64,000 bases of DNA from the NCBI GenBank assembly GCA_035500775.1, contig DATJWY010000068.1, forward strand, positions 1 to 64,000. Direction: 5' to 3'. Position 1 is the stretch's first letter. Every line of letters starts with the position of its first letter. A program made the position numbers and the translations under genes. Shown here one piece after another: positions 31,730-40,374 of the stretch. A model generated the notes under the pieces. The model was not told the DNA's origin. It ran no database searches and worked only from the letters and a program-made list of their open reading frames with translations. Source of the stretch: DATJWY01 sp035500775 (GTDB lineage Bacteria; Pseudomonadota; Alphaproteobacteria; Acetobacterales; Acetobacteraceae).

Positions 31730-33799
31730 ATGAGTTTTTTCGACAGGTTGCGCCGTGGTCTGGGGCATCAGGACCTGTTCTTCGCGGCGGCCCTGGTTGT
31801 CCTGCTCGCTGTCCTCGTCCTGCCGATGCCGACCTGGGTGGTCGATATCGGGCTTGCGACCTCGATCACGCTCTCCGTGCTGATCCTGATGGTTTCCGTC
31901 TGGATCGAACGGCCGCTGGATTTCTCCAGTTTCCCGACCGTGCTGCTGGTCGCGACACTGCTTCGCCTCGCCCTCAACCTGGCGACGACGCGCCTGATTC
32001 TTTCCAATGGTCACAAGGGCCTTGGCGCCGCCGGCTCGGTGATCAACGGATTCGCCTCCTTCGTGGTCGGCGGCGACTTCGTCATAGGCACCGTCGTCTT
32101 CGCCATCTTGATCATCATCAACTTCATGGTGATCACCAAGGGCGCCGGGCGCATCGCCGAGGTCGCAGCCCGCTTCTCGCTGGACGCAATGCCCGGCAAG
32201 CAGATGGCGATCGATGCCGACGTCGCTTCCGGCACCATCAACGAGGAGGAGGCGAGGCGCCGGCGCAAGGAACTCGAGGACGAGAATTCCTTCTTCGGCG
32301 CCATGGACGGCGCCTCGAAATTCGTCCGCGGTGATGCGGTCGCGGCGATCATCATCACCTTGGTCAACGTTATCGGCGGCATCGTCATGGGAACGGTGCG
32401 GCATGGTCTCGGCGTCAGCCAGGCCGCGACCTTCTACACGACGCTCACCATCGGCGATGGCATCGTCAGCCAGATTCCGGCGCTGATCGTCAGCCTCGGC
32501 GCTGGCATGCTCGTCTCCAAGGGTTCGGTGCGCGGCTCCACGGATCGAGCGTTCATTGCCCAGCTCGGTGGCCAGTCGAAGCCGCTGTTCCTCGCCGCCG
32601 GCCTCGCCGGGCTGTTCGCGGTGCTCCCCGGTCTGCCCTTCCTGCCCTTCGCCGCCCTTGGCGCCCTGGCGGCCGGCGGCGGCTACCTGGCCCGCGAGGC
32701 CGACAAGAAGCGCACCCGCCTCGCCGCGGAGGCCGGGCAGAAGCGGGATGTCGTCGATGCCACCAGGGAGGAGTCGATCAACGAGCTGATGCGGGTGGAC
32801 GATATCCGCATCGAGCTTGGCATGGGGCTCGTTTCCCTCACCTCCGGTGCGGATGGCGGCCTGTCGGAAAAGATCCGCAAGCTGCGTCGCTCGATCGCGC
32901 TTGATTTCGGCTTCCTGTTACCGCCGGTGCGGATCAAGGACAATATGGACCTGCAATCGGGCGAGTACTCGATCCAGGTGCAGGGCGTCGAGGTTGCGCG
33001 CGAATCACTGATGATCGGCCGGATGCTGGCCTTCTCGCCGAATGGCCAGCCGATCAACATTCCCGGCAAGGACACGCAGGAACCCTCCTTCCGCATCCCG
33101 GCTCGTTGGATCGAGCCGACCCAGCGGCAGGAAGCGATCCGGCAGGGCCTCACCGTCGTCGATATCGAAACCGTGCTGACCACGCATCTCTCTGAGATCG
33201 TGCGGGCGAACATGAGCCAGCTTCTGTCCTATTCCCTGACGCAGAAGCTACTGGACGGGCTCGGACCGGAGAACCAGAAGCTTATCTCGGACCTCACGCC
33301 GGCGCTCGTGCCGATGACCACGATCCAGAAGGTGCTGGCGAACCTGCTGGCCGAGCGGGTTTCGATCCGCACCCTGCCGCTGATCCTGGAAGCGATCCAC
33401 GAGGCCTGCGGCTTCACGCGCAATGTCAGTCAGATCACCGAGCATGTGCGCACGCGGCTTTCCTTGCAGATCTGCAAGGCGTTGCAGGGTGATGATGGAT
33501 TTGTCGCCGCCGTGCCGCTCTCCCCGCAATGGGAGAAGGAGCTGTCGGAGGCCGTGATACTGGATGGCGATCAGCGCAGCTTCGTGCTTTCGCCTTCGCG
33601 CACGCAGGAATTCGTCAAGATCGTGCGTGCCAAGATCGCCACAATCGCCGCGCACGGCGAGTGGCCGGCCATCCTGACGAGTGCCGAGATCCGTCCCTTT
33701 GTCCGCGCACTGGTTGAGCGGATCAATCCGACCATCACGGTGATCTCCCATCCGGAGATTCATCAACGCACCAGGCTGCGCACCGTGGACCAGATCTGA
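31730..33799 (+). CDS. flhA: FlhA, flagellar export gate protein
   Basis: FlhA forms the nonameric cytoplasmic export ring. The 689-residue product has about eight membrane helices in the first 320 residues, the conserved segment FPTVLLVATLLRLALNLATTRLIL and the loop DADVASGTINEEEARRRRKELEDENSFFGAMDGASKFV. The C-terminal soluble domain (about 360-689) contains YSIQVQGVEVARE and RTLPLILEAIHEACG. Its stop overlaps the fliR start (TGATG). Confidence 0.97.
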   Translation: MSFFDRLRRGLGHQDLFFAAALVVLLAVLVLPMPTWVVDIGLATSITLSVLILMVSVWIERPLDFSSFPTVLLVATLLRLALNLATTRLILSNGHKGLGAAGSVINGFASFVVGGDFVIGTVVFAILIIINFMVITKGAGRIAEVAARFSLDAMPGKQMAIDADVASGTINEEEARRRRKELEDENSFFGAMDGASKFVRGDAVAAIIITLVNVIGGIVMGTVRHGLGVSQAATFYTTLTIGDGIVSQIPALIVSLGAGMLVSKGSVRGSTDRAFIAQLGGQSKPLFLAAGLAGLFAVLPGLPFLPFAALGALAAGGGYLAREADKKRTRLAAEAGQKRDVVDATREESINELMRVDDIRIELGMGLVSLTSGADGGLSEKIRKLRRSIALDFGFLLPPVRIKDNMDLQSGEYSIQVQGVEVARESLMIGRMLAFSPNGQPINIPGKDTQEPSFRIPARWIEPTQRQEAIRQGLTVVDIETVLTTHLSEIVRANMSQLLSYSLTQKLLDGLGPENQKLISDLTPALVPMTTIQKVLANLLAERVSIRTLPLILEAIHEACGFTRNVSQITEHVRTRLSLQICKALQGDDGFVAAVPLSPQWEKELSEAVILDGDQRSFVLSPSRTQEFVKIVRAKIATIAAHGEWPAILTSAEIRPFVRALVERINPTITVISHPEIHQRTRLRTVDQI

Positions 33800-34575
33800 T
33801 GGCGCTGCCTGGCACGTTGGTTCTCCCGCTTTCAGGATTTCTGTCCATCTCGGCATACAGGATGTTGCTGGTCTTCGCCCGCGTCAGCGCCGCCTTTCTG
33901 ATGGTGCCGGGTTTCGGCGAGCCCGGCGTACCGGTGCGCGTGCGCATTCTGGCCGGTCTTGGCCTTGCTGCAACGATCTCTTCCGTTATTCCAGGTATGC
34001 CGACCAATGTGCCTGGCACCTACGGCATCCTGCTCGCGGTCGCGGCCGAGGTGTTGAATGGGGCGTTGCTCGGAACGATTTCCCGCGTTCTCATGACTGG
34101 CCTGCTGATTGGTGGCCAGGTCGCTGGACAGGCGGTTGGTCTCAGCAATATCTTCGTTATGGGCCTCGGCTTTGACCAGTCCGCTACCATTGGCGCGGCA
34201 TTCTATGCGGGTTTCCTCGCCGTTCTGTTCGCGACGGATGGCCATCATCTGATCATCCGGACCATTGCCGACAGTTACACCCTGATGCCGCCAGGGCTGT
34301 TCCCGGACATGGCGGACGATGCGCATGCCGTGGTCGCGGCGGCGCTGCGCGCCTTTCGTCTCGCCGCTCAGCTTGGCATGCCGTTCCTGGTGTTGTCGCT
34401 GATGTTCAACGTGTCGTTGGCAGGCATCAACAAGGCCTTGCCTGCAATGCCCGTGTTCATGATCGGCGCGCCGGCCATCGTCATGGCGGGGCTTTATCTG
34501 ATGACCGCGGTGATTCCGGGGGTAATCGAGCAGGGCATGCTGGCTTTCACCGATCTGGCGTCGGTGCTGCGCTGA
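33799..34575 (+). CDS. fliR: FliR, flagellar export gate protein
   Basis: FliR is the third subunit of the export pore. The 258-residue hydrophobic product has about six membrane helices and conserved segments FARVSAAFLMVPGFGEPGVPVRVRI, LLIGGQVAGQAVGLSNIFVMG and FDQSATIGAAFYAGFLAVLFATDGHH. It overlaps the flhA stop by one base. Confidence 0.96.
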   Translation: MALPGTLVLPLSGFLSISAYRMLLVFARVSAAFLMVPGFGEPGVPVRVRILAGLGLAATISSVIPGMPTNVPGTYGILLAVAAEVLNGALLGTISRVLMTGLLIGGQVAGQAVGLSNIFVMGLGFDQSATIGAAFYAGFLAVLFATDGHHLIIRTIADSYTLMPPGLFPDMADDAHAVVAAALRAFRLAAQLGMPFLVLSLMFNVSLAGINKALPAMPVFMIGAPAIVMAGLYLMTAVIPGVIEQGMLAFTDLASVLR

Positions 34576-34589
34576 GAGAGGCGTGGTTT

Positions 34590-34662
34590 CGGGACTCCGC
34601 CCCGGACCCCGGCAGGAGGCTTTGCCTCCTGCACCTCCACCAAAGGCCGGGGGCCTTTGGAA
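34590..34662 (-). repeat. double-hairpin repeat between fliR and flhB
   Basis: CCAAAGGCC/GGCCTTTGG (34640-34660) and GCAGGAGGC/GCCTCCTGC (34612-34632) are perfect hairpins, followed on the minus strand by GGGGTCCGGGGCGGAGTCCC. The layout matches copies 1 and 2 in reverse orientation. It interrupts an otherwise tight operon, so the distance from fliR to flhB grows to 117 bases. Confidence 0.65.
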
Positions 34663-34692
34663 ACCATGCACTAGGCAATAAGGGCGAGGCGG

Positions 34693-35772
34693 ATGGCCGA
34701 AGAAGAGGGCGGTGAAAAGCGGCTTGAAGCCTCGGCGCGTAAGCTCGAACAGGCGCGCCAGCGCGGCGACGTCCCGATCTCCCGCGAAGGTTCGGCGGCG
34801 GCACTCTATCTCGCCGTATTGCTGGGCATTCTGCTGACCGGTGGTCTGACGGCACGAAAGATCGCCGATATTTTGTTGCCGCTGCTCGATCAGCCGGACG
34901 GCTTCCTGGATCTCACGCCGGAGGGGCTACGGGACGCGGGCCAGGCATTCGGCCTCGCCTTGGTCACGGCGTTGGCGCCGTTCTTCGGCTTCGCTATCGC
35001 TGCGGCGATCCTGCCGTATGTTTTGCAGCGGTCGATCGTTATCGCTTCTGAGCGTTTGACGGTGAAGCTCTCCAATCTCTCACCGCGCCGCGCCGTGGAG
35101 CGGATCTTCGGTCCGCGCGCGTTGTTCGAGTTCGCCAAGTCGATCATCAAGATGATCGCGGTCGGTGCTGCCTGTTTCATGGTCGGCTACCCGATCTATA
35201 GGCAATCGGCCGATCTTGTCGCGCTCGATCCCGCAGCCATGCCGTCGCTTGCCACGCATGGCATCACCTCGATCATGTTTGCGGTGACGCTGGTTGCCTT
35301 CATCATTGCCGGCATCGATGTGCCTTATCAGCACTTTGTATATCGCCGGAAGCAGCGCATGAGCTTCCAGGAGATGCGCGAGGAGATGCGGGCAACCGAT
35401 GGCGATCCGCACATCAAGGCGAAGTTGCGGCGTCTGCGGCGTCAGCGTTTGCAGCGCCGGATGATGAAGGATCTGCCGAAGGCGACCGTGGTGATCGCCA
35501 ATCCGACCCATTTTGCCGTCGCGCTGAAATACGATCGTGGCGGGGCGGCGCCGGTCGTGGTGGCGAAGGGGGTGGATGGGGTGGCGCTGCATATCCGCAA
35601 ACTCGCGGCGCGGCATAACATCCCTGTTGTGGAGGATCGTCCGCTGGCACGGGCCCTTTACGCGGCAGTCGAGGTCGGGGACATGATCCCGCGGGAGCAT
35701 TTCGAGGCGGTGGCCAAGGTCATCGGACTGGTCTGGGCGCAACGTGGCAAGGGCGCGTCCTCGATCGCCTGA
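34693..35772 (+). CDS. flhB: FlhB, export specificity switch
   Basis: FlhB switches export from rod/hook to filament substrates. The 359-residue product begins with the soluble helix EEGGEKRLEASARKLEQARQRGDVPISRE. It has four membrane helices, a cytoplasmic linker RRLRRQRLQRRMMKDLPKA and the self-cleaving motif NPTH at 270-273 (VIANPTHFAVALKYDRGG). GLATVVAKG-type residues (APVVVAKGVDGVALHIRKLA) and a C-terminus ending in IGLVWAQRGKG complete the domain. Confidence 0.97.
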   Translation: MAEEEGGEKRLEASARKLEQARQRGDVPISREGSAAALYLAVLLGILLTGGLTARKIADILLPLLDQPDGFLDLTPEGLRDAGQAFGLALVTALAPFFGFAIAAAILPYVLQRSIVIASERLTVKLSNLSPRRAVERIFGPRALFEFAKSIIKMIAVGAACFMVGYPIYRQSADLVALDPAAMPSLATHGITSIMFAVTLVAFIIAGIDVPYQHFVYRRKQRMSFQEMREEMRATDGDPHIKAKLRRLRRQRLQRRMMKDLPKATVVIANPTHFAVALKYDRGGAAPVVVAKGVDGVALHIRKLAARHNIPVVEDRPLARALYAAVEVGDMIPREHFEAVAKVIGLVWAQRGKGASSIA

Positions 35773-35780
35773 TGATCGGC

Positions 35781-36191
35781 TCAGGGGGTGATCCCGTGCG
35801 TTCCGCCGCCGATCGCGAGGTCTTCCTGCTGGATCAGACGGCGGACGAATTTCAAGGCTTGATAGAGATTATCCGCCTCCGCCGCGGCCAGCGCGTCGTC
35901 CAGCATCTCCCGCGCCGTCGGCGGCACCACCGGGCGCAGGGCGGCCGCGATCTGCCGGGCGTTCATCAGCCCAACCGCTCGTTCGTGCTCTGCGCCGATA
36001 TAGGCGCATTGGAGGGCATAGTAGATACGTCTGGCGGGCGTATCGGCGTTCTCCGCCTGCATGATCTGCTTGCCGAACATGAAACGCGCATGCGTCGTCA
36101 GTTCGATGCTGGATTTCGTGCGGAAGCGGAGGGCGGCGCCATTCACGATCATCAGATCGTTGGCGCGCAATTCCAGAACCAGATTAGACAT
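35781..36191 (-). CDS. flbT: FlbT paralog (copy 2)
   Basis: The 136-residue product aligns with FlbT along its whole length: LVLELRANDLMIVNGAALRFRTKSSIELTTHARFMFGKQIM, AENADTPARRIYYALQCAYIG, AALAAAEADNLYQALKFVRRLIQQED. It is convergent with flhB (9 bases between stops) and far from flagellin. It differs strongly from copy 1. Two FlbT copies could act on different targets or at different stages. Confidence 0.88.
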   Translation of the reverse strand: MSNLVLELRANDLMIVNGAALRFRTKSSIELTTHARFMFGKQIMQAENADTPARRIYYALQCAYIGAEHERAVGLMNARQIAAALRPVVPPTAREMLDDALAAAEADNLYQALKFVRRLIQQEDLAIGGGTHGITP

Positions 36192-36263
36192 GCCTCTCTT
36201 CCCGGGTCGGTTTTTCGACGCGGCCGGGCAGTGCCCGCCTCTCGGGCAGTTTTGCGGGAGGGG

Positions 36264-36350
36264 TTTAACCCAAGGTGAAGGCCTTGGGCGTGGGGAGGGG
36301 AGGTGGCCGCCGGGCCACTTCCCGGGCGGTCAGCCGCCCGGGTGGGACGC
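36264..36350. repeat. cluster of hairpins upstream of the second flbT
   Basis: CCCAAGG/CCTTGGG, GGTGGCC/GGCCACTT and CCCGGGCGG/CCGCCCGGG follow one another, linked by G-rich spacers like those in the double-hairpin repeats. It is probably a diverged member of the same family. It lies in the 186-base gap between flbT copy 2 and the luxR gene, both leftward. Confidence 0.4.
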
Positions 36351-36377
36351 CCCGAGGGCGCTGGCGTGTTGATCGCC

Positions 36378-36896
36378 TTAGGGTGAAACCAGGCCCTGAC
36401 GGATGGCCCAGAGGACAAGAGATGTCCGGTTCGGCAGGTTAAGTCGTTCGAGCAGTCCCTTGATGTGAGTCTTGACCGTGGCCTCGCCGATTTGCAGCCG
36501 CCGCGCGATGGCACGGTTACTGAGGCCTTGGGCAAGCAATTCCAGGGTGGCCAATTGTCGGCCGGTCAGCGGGATGGTTTTCGGCCGGCTCGTCCGCATC
36601 AGCGTTTGAAGTTCGGCCTGCACCAGACCCAGCCGCTCCTCGGCGCTGCCGGGCCCCTCGATGAGGGCCCGTAAGCGGATCAGCGCATGCTCCGGGGCCG
36701 CTCGGTTCGTCAAGGCGGAAGCGCGGCCTATCGCTGCCGGGAACATCGTCGGTGCCGGGCTGGTCACGTCCTGGGTGTCTCCTTGTCCGAGGCGTCGGTT
36801 CCCCGGGGCATCTCGGTGCAGGATCGGCGCGTTTCCGCCCGGGTGGGTGGTCTCCTTCGGCCTGACGCGACAGGTCGGCTCGGGGGCATGCGGCAT
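36378..36896 (-). CDS. LuxR/GerE-type transcriptional regulator
   Basis: The 172-residue product ends in a complete LuxR-type DNA-binding domain (about 108-170): IPLTGRQLATLELLAQGLSNRAIARRLQIGEATVKTHIKGLLERL, then NRTSLVLWAIRQGL. The N-terminal part has no recognisable receiver or autoinducer domain and is poorly conserved in appearance, so the true start may lie further in (for example ATG 36746). It is the only dedicated transcription factor seen in the flagellar part and lies downstream of minC-minD-minE. A flagellar-island regulon is possible but unproven. Confidence 0.8.
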   Translation of the reverse strand: MPHAPEPTCRVRPKETTHPGGNAPILHRDAPGNRRLGQGDTQDVTSPAPTMFPAAIGRASALTNRAAPEHALIRLRALIEGPGSAEERLGLVQAELQTLMRTSRPKTIPLTGRQLATLELLAQGLSNRAIARRLQIGEATVKTHIKGLLERLNLPNRTSLVLWAIRQGLVSP

Positions 36897-36913
36897 GCAG
36901 CGTGAGGCCCCGC

Positions 36914-37192
36914 TTAGCCTGGTGTCCTGTAGATGATGCGAATCCGCATGCCCGTCTGGGTGGGGATCGCGATCACCTCGGACCGGGCCGCGCCGTTCGG
37001 CAGGTCGAGCAGCGAACTGCTCCGAAAGCCGATCAGCAGCGCCGCGCCGCCCAGGGTCAGCAGGATGAGGGCGGCACTGATGGCCACCGGCAGCGGCGCA
37101 TCGAATGGCTCCTGGGTGGAGATGGCGGCGCCGACCGAAAGCAGGATGGCGAGTGGGCCGATCAGTCTGAAAGCCTGGTTATGCGTGGACAT
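36914..37192 (-). CDS. small two-span membrane protein
   Basis: From ATG 37192 (AAAGGAGAGG upstream) the product is 92 residues. It has two hydrophobic helices (LIGPLAILLSVGAAIS and VAISAALILLTLGGAALLIGF) and a short soluble tail ending RIRIIYRTPG. It follows minE by 32 bases in the same direction. No family was recognised. Confidence 0.7.
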   Translation of the reverse strand: MSTHNQAFRLIGPLAILLSVGAAISTQEPFDAPLPVAISAALILLTLGGAALLIGFRSSSLLDLPNGAARSEVIAIPTQTGMRIRIIYRTPG

Positions 37193-37224
37193 GGCTTCCT
37201 CTCCTTTCCGGATTTCGCGGCGAT

Positions 37225-37467
37225 TCAAGGCCGCACCCGCGGCACTAGGTCGATATCGATCTCGAGCACTTTCAGCTGACGCGAGATCCCCTGCCGGACA
37301 TTGACGTGGCCGCAGCGCAGGTTGCGCTTTATCGCGTTCAGGATGTCGTCCTGCAGGCGGTCCAGCGGATTTTCGCCCGCCAACTGGACGCGATCCGAGG
37401 CAATCAGGTTTGTCAGACGGTCGCCGGCGACGGTAGCGGCCGGCTTTTTCTTAAGACTGATCGACAT
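37225..37467 (-). CDS. minE: MinE, division-site topological factor
   Basis: MinE drives MinCD oscillation so that the division septum forms at midcell. The 80-residue product has the family ends: a basic N-terminal anti-MinCD region (DRLTNLIASDRVQLAGENPLDRLQDDILNAIKRNL) and the topological domain HVNVRQGISRQLKVLEIDIDL. The true start is ATG 37467. The longer open frame to 37740 lies inside minD. Confidence 0.93.
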   Translation of the reverse strand: MSISLKKKPAATVAGDRLTNLIASDRVQLAGENPLDRLQDDILNAIKRNLRCGHVNVRQGISRQLKVLEIDIDLVPRVRP

Positions 37468-37474
37468 TGGGCCT

Positions 37475-38335
37475 TCACTCCACTTCCGCCCGGGCGGCGA
37501 TCTTGCGGCTGAACAACCGCTGGAAGATGGTGCGGTTCTCGGCTTTCGGCGCTTCCGGCGCGCGCACTTCGGCCGGGTCGCCGAGGAAGCGGGCGATCGC
37601 GTCCTTGTAGGCTTGGCCGGCATCGCTGTTCGGTTCCAGGCTGACCGGCCGGCCGAGATTCGAGGCGCGCAAGATCCAGTGGCTTTCCGGAATGATCCCG
37701 AGCAGATCGACGGACAGGATGTCCTGGATGACGTTGACATTGAGCATCGCGCCGGACTTCACCCGGCTCTCGTCGTAGCGGGTGACGAGTAAATGCTCCT
37801 TCACCGGGGCGCGCTCTTCCTCGGCGCGCTTCGAGCGCGAGGCGATCAGGCCGAGGATGCGGTCAGAGTCGCGGACGGAGGAGATCTCCGGGTTGGTGAC
37901 GACGATCGCCTGATCGGCGTGGTAGAGCGCCATCAGCGCGCCCTGCTCGATGCCGGCCGGGCTGTCGCAGATAATGTATTCGAACTCGTTTCGCAAGGCT
38001 TCGATGACGGCGTTGACGCCGGCCTGGGTCAGCACGTCCTTGTCCTTGGTCTGGGAGGTCGCGAGGACATAGAGGTTATCGACCCGCTTGTCCTTGATCA
38101 GTGCCTGCCCAAGCTTCGCTTCACCGCTGATGACGTGGGTGATGTCGAAGATCACGCGGCGCTCGCAGCCCATCACCAGGTCAAGATTTCGCAGGCCGAC
38201 ATCGAAATCAACGACGACGGTCTTGTGGCCGCGCAGGGCGAGTCCGGCCGCGAAGGCGGCGGAGGTGGTCGTCTTGCCGACCCCGCCCTTGCCGGAGGTT
38301 ACGACGATCACCTGGGAGTTCTGGACCTCGGTCAC
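37475..38335 (-). CDS. minD: MinD, division-site ATPase
   Basis: MinD is the membrane-bound ATPase that recruits MinC and is displaced by MinE. From GTG 38335 (AGAGGAGAA upstream) the product is 286 residues. The deviant Walker A motif is SGKGGVGKTTTSA near residue 12, with DFDVGLRNLDLVMGCERRV, CDSPAGIEQGALMALYHAD and a C-terminal amphipathic helix (FQRLFSRKIAARAEVE). It is a true MinD and not the flagellar paralog FlhG, as it lies between minC and minE. Confidence 0.96.
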   Translation of the reverse strand: MTEVQNSQVIVVTSGKGGVGKTTTSAAFAAGLALRGHKTVVVDFDVGLRNLDLVMGCERRVIFDITHVISGEAKLGQALIKDKRVDNLYVLATSQTKDKDVLTQAGVNAVIEALRNEFEYIICDSPAGIEQGALMALYHADQAIVVTNPEISSVRDSDRILGLIASRSKRAEEERAPVKEHLLVTRYDESRVKSGAMLNVNVIQDILSVDLLGIIPESHWILRASNLGRPVSLEPNSDAGQAYKDAIARFLGDPAEVRAPEAPKAENRTIFQRLFSRKIAARAEVE

Positions 38336-38360
38336 TGGGATTCTCCTCTGATGGACCGGT

Positions 38361-39062
38361 TCAGGACAATGCGCCGAAGCGCAAATAGCCCTCTTGCAGG
38401 AAGAGTTGTGTCCGCTTCCCCCGCCATTCTGGCAGGAAGTCTTCCGCGGCCATGTAGTAGCCGCTGATCGAGACCAGTTCGGCCTCCAGCGTGCTGACGA
38501 AGATTCGCGCCTGCTGGTCGTCATTGATCCCGGCGAGGGCGCGGCCGCGCAGGGTGCCGTAAATGTGGATATTCCCGTCCGCCAGAACTTCCGCGCCGGC
38601 GGAGACGGAGGCGAGCACGATCAGATCGCCTCCCGCGGCATAGATCGAGCGGCCGGACCGGATCGGTTCGCGGATGATCAGCGGCGGCCGGCGCGGTGAT
38701 TCCGCGGCCGTGCCGACGCCGTGAGTTTCGCCGGGAATGATTTTCGCAAGACCGATATCGGCGGCGCGCCGCGCGAGGTCGGGGTTGCCGCTCTGGATGC
38801 CGACGGGGATCAGTCCGTAGCTGCGAACGCGTTCGCTGATCGCGGCAAGGTCGATCTCGTTGGCTTGCAGGGGGGAGTTGGTGAAGTCAAGGACGACCGG
38901 GGCGACGGAGAAGAAGCCGGGTGCCTGGGCGATTTTTTCGGCCAGGAGGGTATCGAAATTCCCGTCATGCGGGTTTTGCACCTCCAGCGTGACCAGGGCG
39001 TGCGACTGGCTTTTCAGCCGGAGAGGGGGAAGTCTGCTGCTCGCACCGGAGGAAGCGTTCAT
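38361..39062 (-). CDS. minC: MinC, septum inhibitor
   Basis: MinC blocks FtsZ assembly away from midcell. The 233-residue product has an N-terminal FtsZ-contact domain (FFSVAPVVLDFTNSP, IPVGIQSGNPDLARRAADIG) and the C-terminal beta-helix that binds MinD (IRSGRSIYAAGGDLIVLASVSAGAEVLADGNIHIYGTLRGRALAG). It starts the leftward minC-minD-minE unit. Confidence 0.95.
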   Translation of the reverse strand: MNASSGASSRLPPLRLKSQSHALVTLEVQNPHDGNFDTLLAEKIAQAPGFFSVAPVVLDFTNSPLQANEIDLAAISERVRSYGLIPVGIQSGNPDLARRAADIGLAKIIPGETHGVGTAAESPRRPPLIIREPIRSGRSIYAAGGDLIVLASVSAGAEVLADGNIHIYGTLRGRALAGINDDQQARIFVSTLEAELVSISGYYMAAEDFLPEWRGKRTQLFLQEGYLRFGALS

Positions 39063-39138
39063 CTGGCCACGACCCGCATTCTGCTGGGGTTGACTTGCTT
39101 CGTCGCTAGCGTCCTTCTGTGTGAAGGGACAAAGCTAC

Positions 39139-39217
39139 GTTTCGCATACCTTTTCCTGTAGTCCTGATCGGAAAATTTCGCAAGGCTTTTGTGAGGCGAG
39201 CGCCTCGAAATTTCGCG
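39139..39217 (-). promoter_or_regulatory. three GCGAAA motifs upstream of minC
   Basis: On the minus strand CGCGAAAT (39217-39210), TGCGAAAT (39182-39175) and TGCGAAAC (39146-39139) all point towards minC, 75-155 bases before its start. The min genes thus carry the same upstream motif as the flagellar genes. Confidence 0.35.
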
Positions 39218-39239
39218 CTACCGCCCTGTTCGGGTAAAG

Positions 39240-39266
39240 CCCCGCGCCGGCCTGGGCGGCGCGGGG
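39240..39266 (-). terminator. hairpin after the transglycosylase gene
   Basis: CCCCGCGCC and GGCGCGGGG form a perfect 9-base stem 14 bases after the leftward stop at 39280. It separates the transglycosylase gene from the minC promoter region. Confidence 0.55.
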
Positions 39267-39279
39267 GGGGGCTTGCGTT

Positions 39280-40251
39280 TCAGGTGTTTTGTCCGGCGGC
39301 CTGGTAGGCGCTACGGCTTTGCGAGGGGCTGGTTAGACGCTCCTCCATGGCGGAGAGCACTCCGTTCGGCAAGGGCGTGCCATGGCCCCCGCGGCGCATC
39401 CGGCTGTCGGAGGCGTGCGCCAGGTTACGGTCTAGCCGGGTAAAGACCTCAGCAAGAGAGGCCAGGGCGAGTTGCTCTTGCGTGCTGGTTGCTTGTCGTG
39501 GCCGGTTCGTCCCCCACCCCGTCGCGCCGGAATCCAGGCTGTCCGCCTGTGCGCTGCCGGTTTTGCCGAAGCTCATCCCGCCCTGCGGCACGGGCAGGCC
39601 GAGTTCGGCGAAGGCCCGATCAACTTTCGCGCGAATGTGATTGATGAACTGGGTGGCCGTATAGGGTGTGCCGTCCGCGGCATAAAACATGGCTGGGTTG
39701 GCGTGGGCCGCTGCGGGCAGGATATCGGCGGCGGCCTTGCCGGGGGCGGTCTGCGCCGTCTGCAGCATTTGCGCGGCGCCGCCCTGGCCGAGGAAGTGGC
39801 CGAGATAGGTCTCGGCCGCGTCCGGCGCTCGGCCGAGCACCCCAGTCAGCTTGTCGGCGACCGCTTGCAGGGTGTTGCCGGCCATCGAGGCGGCCAGTTT
39901 CGCATCATTTCGCAAGTCCAATATGTGCTGCCGGAGGCTGGGGTCCTCCACGGTCAGCTGGCCGCTGCGGCGCACGATGGCGGCGGCTTCCGCGCTCAGC
40001 CCATGGTTCGCGCCATAGTCGTGCACCGCTTGCAGCCAGCTCTGTTCGACGAACTGGAACAAGCCCTTGGCGGAGGACGATGCCGAGCGGGCATCCGGCC
40101 GGAGACCGCTTTCCATCGAGGCGGATGCCAGGAGCACATTGAAGCTCGTGCCCGTTTCCGCGCTGGCGTTGCGCAGCGCGGATATAACTCCTGCCGTGGC
40201 ATTTAGCCCGCTTGGGGCGGAAGCTTCGGTGTCTGGAATGCGGAAGGTCAC
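39280..40251 (-). CDS. lytic transglycosylase of the flagellar cluster
   Basis: The 323-residue product has an SLT-type domain near the N-terminus: SFNVLLASASMESGLRPDARSASSSAKGLFQFVEQSWLQAVHDYG (about 37-80), with the catalytic glutamate in SMESGL and the GLFQ motif. A second region AETYLGHFLGQGGAAQMLQT is common in this family. No signal peptide is visible, so it may be exported by the flagellar system. It would open the peptidoglycan for the rod, replacing the enzyme half missing from FlgJ. It is divergent from motA. Confidence 0.85.
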   Translation of the reverse strand: MTFRIPDTEASAPSGLNATAGVISALRNASAETGTSFNVLLASASMESGLRPDARSASSSAKGLFQFVEQSWLQAVHDYGANHGLSAEAAAIVRRSGQLTVEDPSLRQHILDLRNDAKLAASMAGNTLQAVADKLTGVLGRAPDAAETYLGHFLGQGGAAQMLQTAQTAPGKAAADILPAAAHANPAMFYAADGTPYTATQFINHIRAKVDRAFAELGLPVPQGGMSFGKTGSAQADSLDSGATGWGTNRPRQATSTQEQLALASLAEVFTRLDRNLAHASDSRMRRGGHGTPLPNGVLSAMEERLTSPSQSRSAYQAAGQNT

Positions 40252-40274
40252 GCGATCCTCCTCTCAGTCTCCGG

Positions 40275-40312
40275 TTTTCGCAAAAAGCGTCTGGCCGAAG
40301 GTCGTGCGAAAT
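40275..40312. promoter_or_regulatory. divergent pair of GCGAAA motifs between transglycosylase and motA
   Basis: TGCGAAAA is on the minus strand (40282-40275) facing the transglycosylase, and TGCGAAAT is on the plus strand (40305-40312) facing motA. Each site points to its own gene. Confidence 0.4.
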
Positions 40313-40374
40313 GATAAGAACAAGCATGCGGCACGGTGTGTCATCCGTCAACGTGAAAGCGAGTCTGAGCGGGC

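Noticed and set aside
37468..37740. upstream extension of minE
   Set aside because: The extra 91 residues lie inside minD in another frame, and MinE proteins start at the ATG at 37467.
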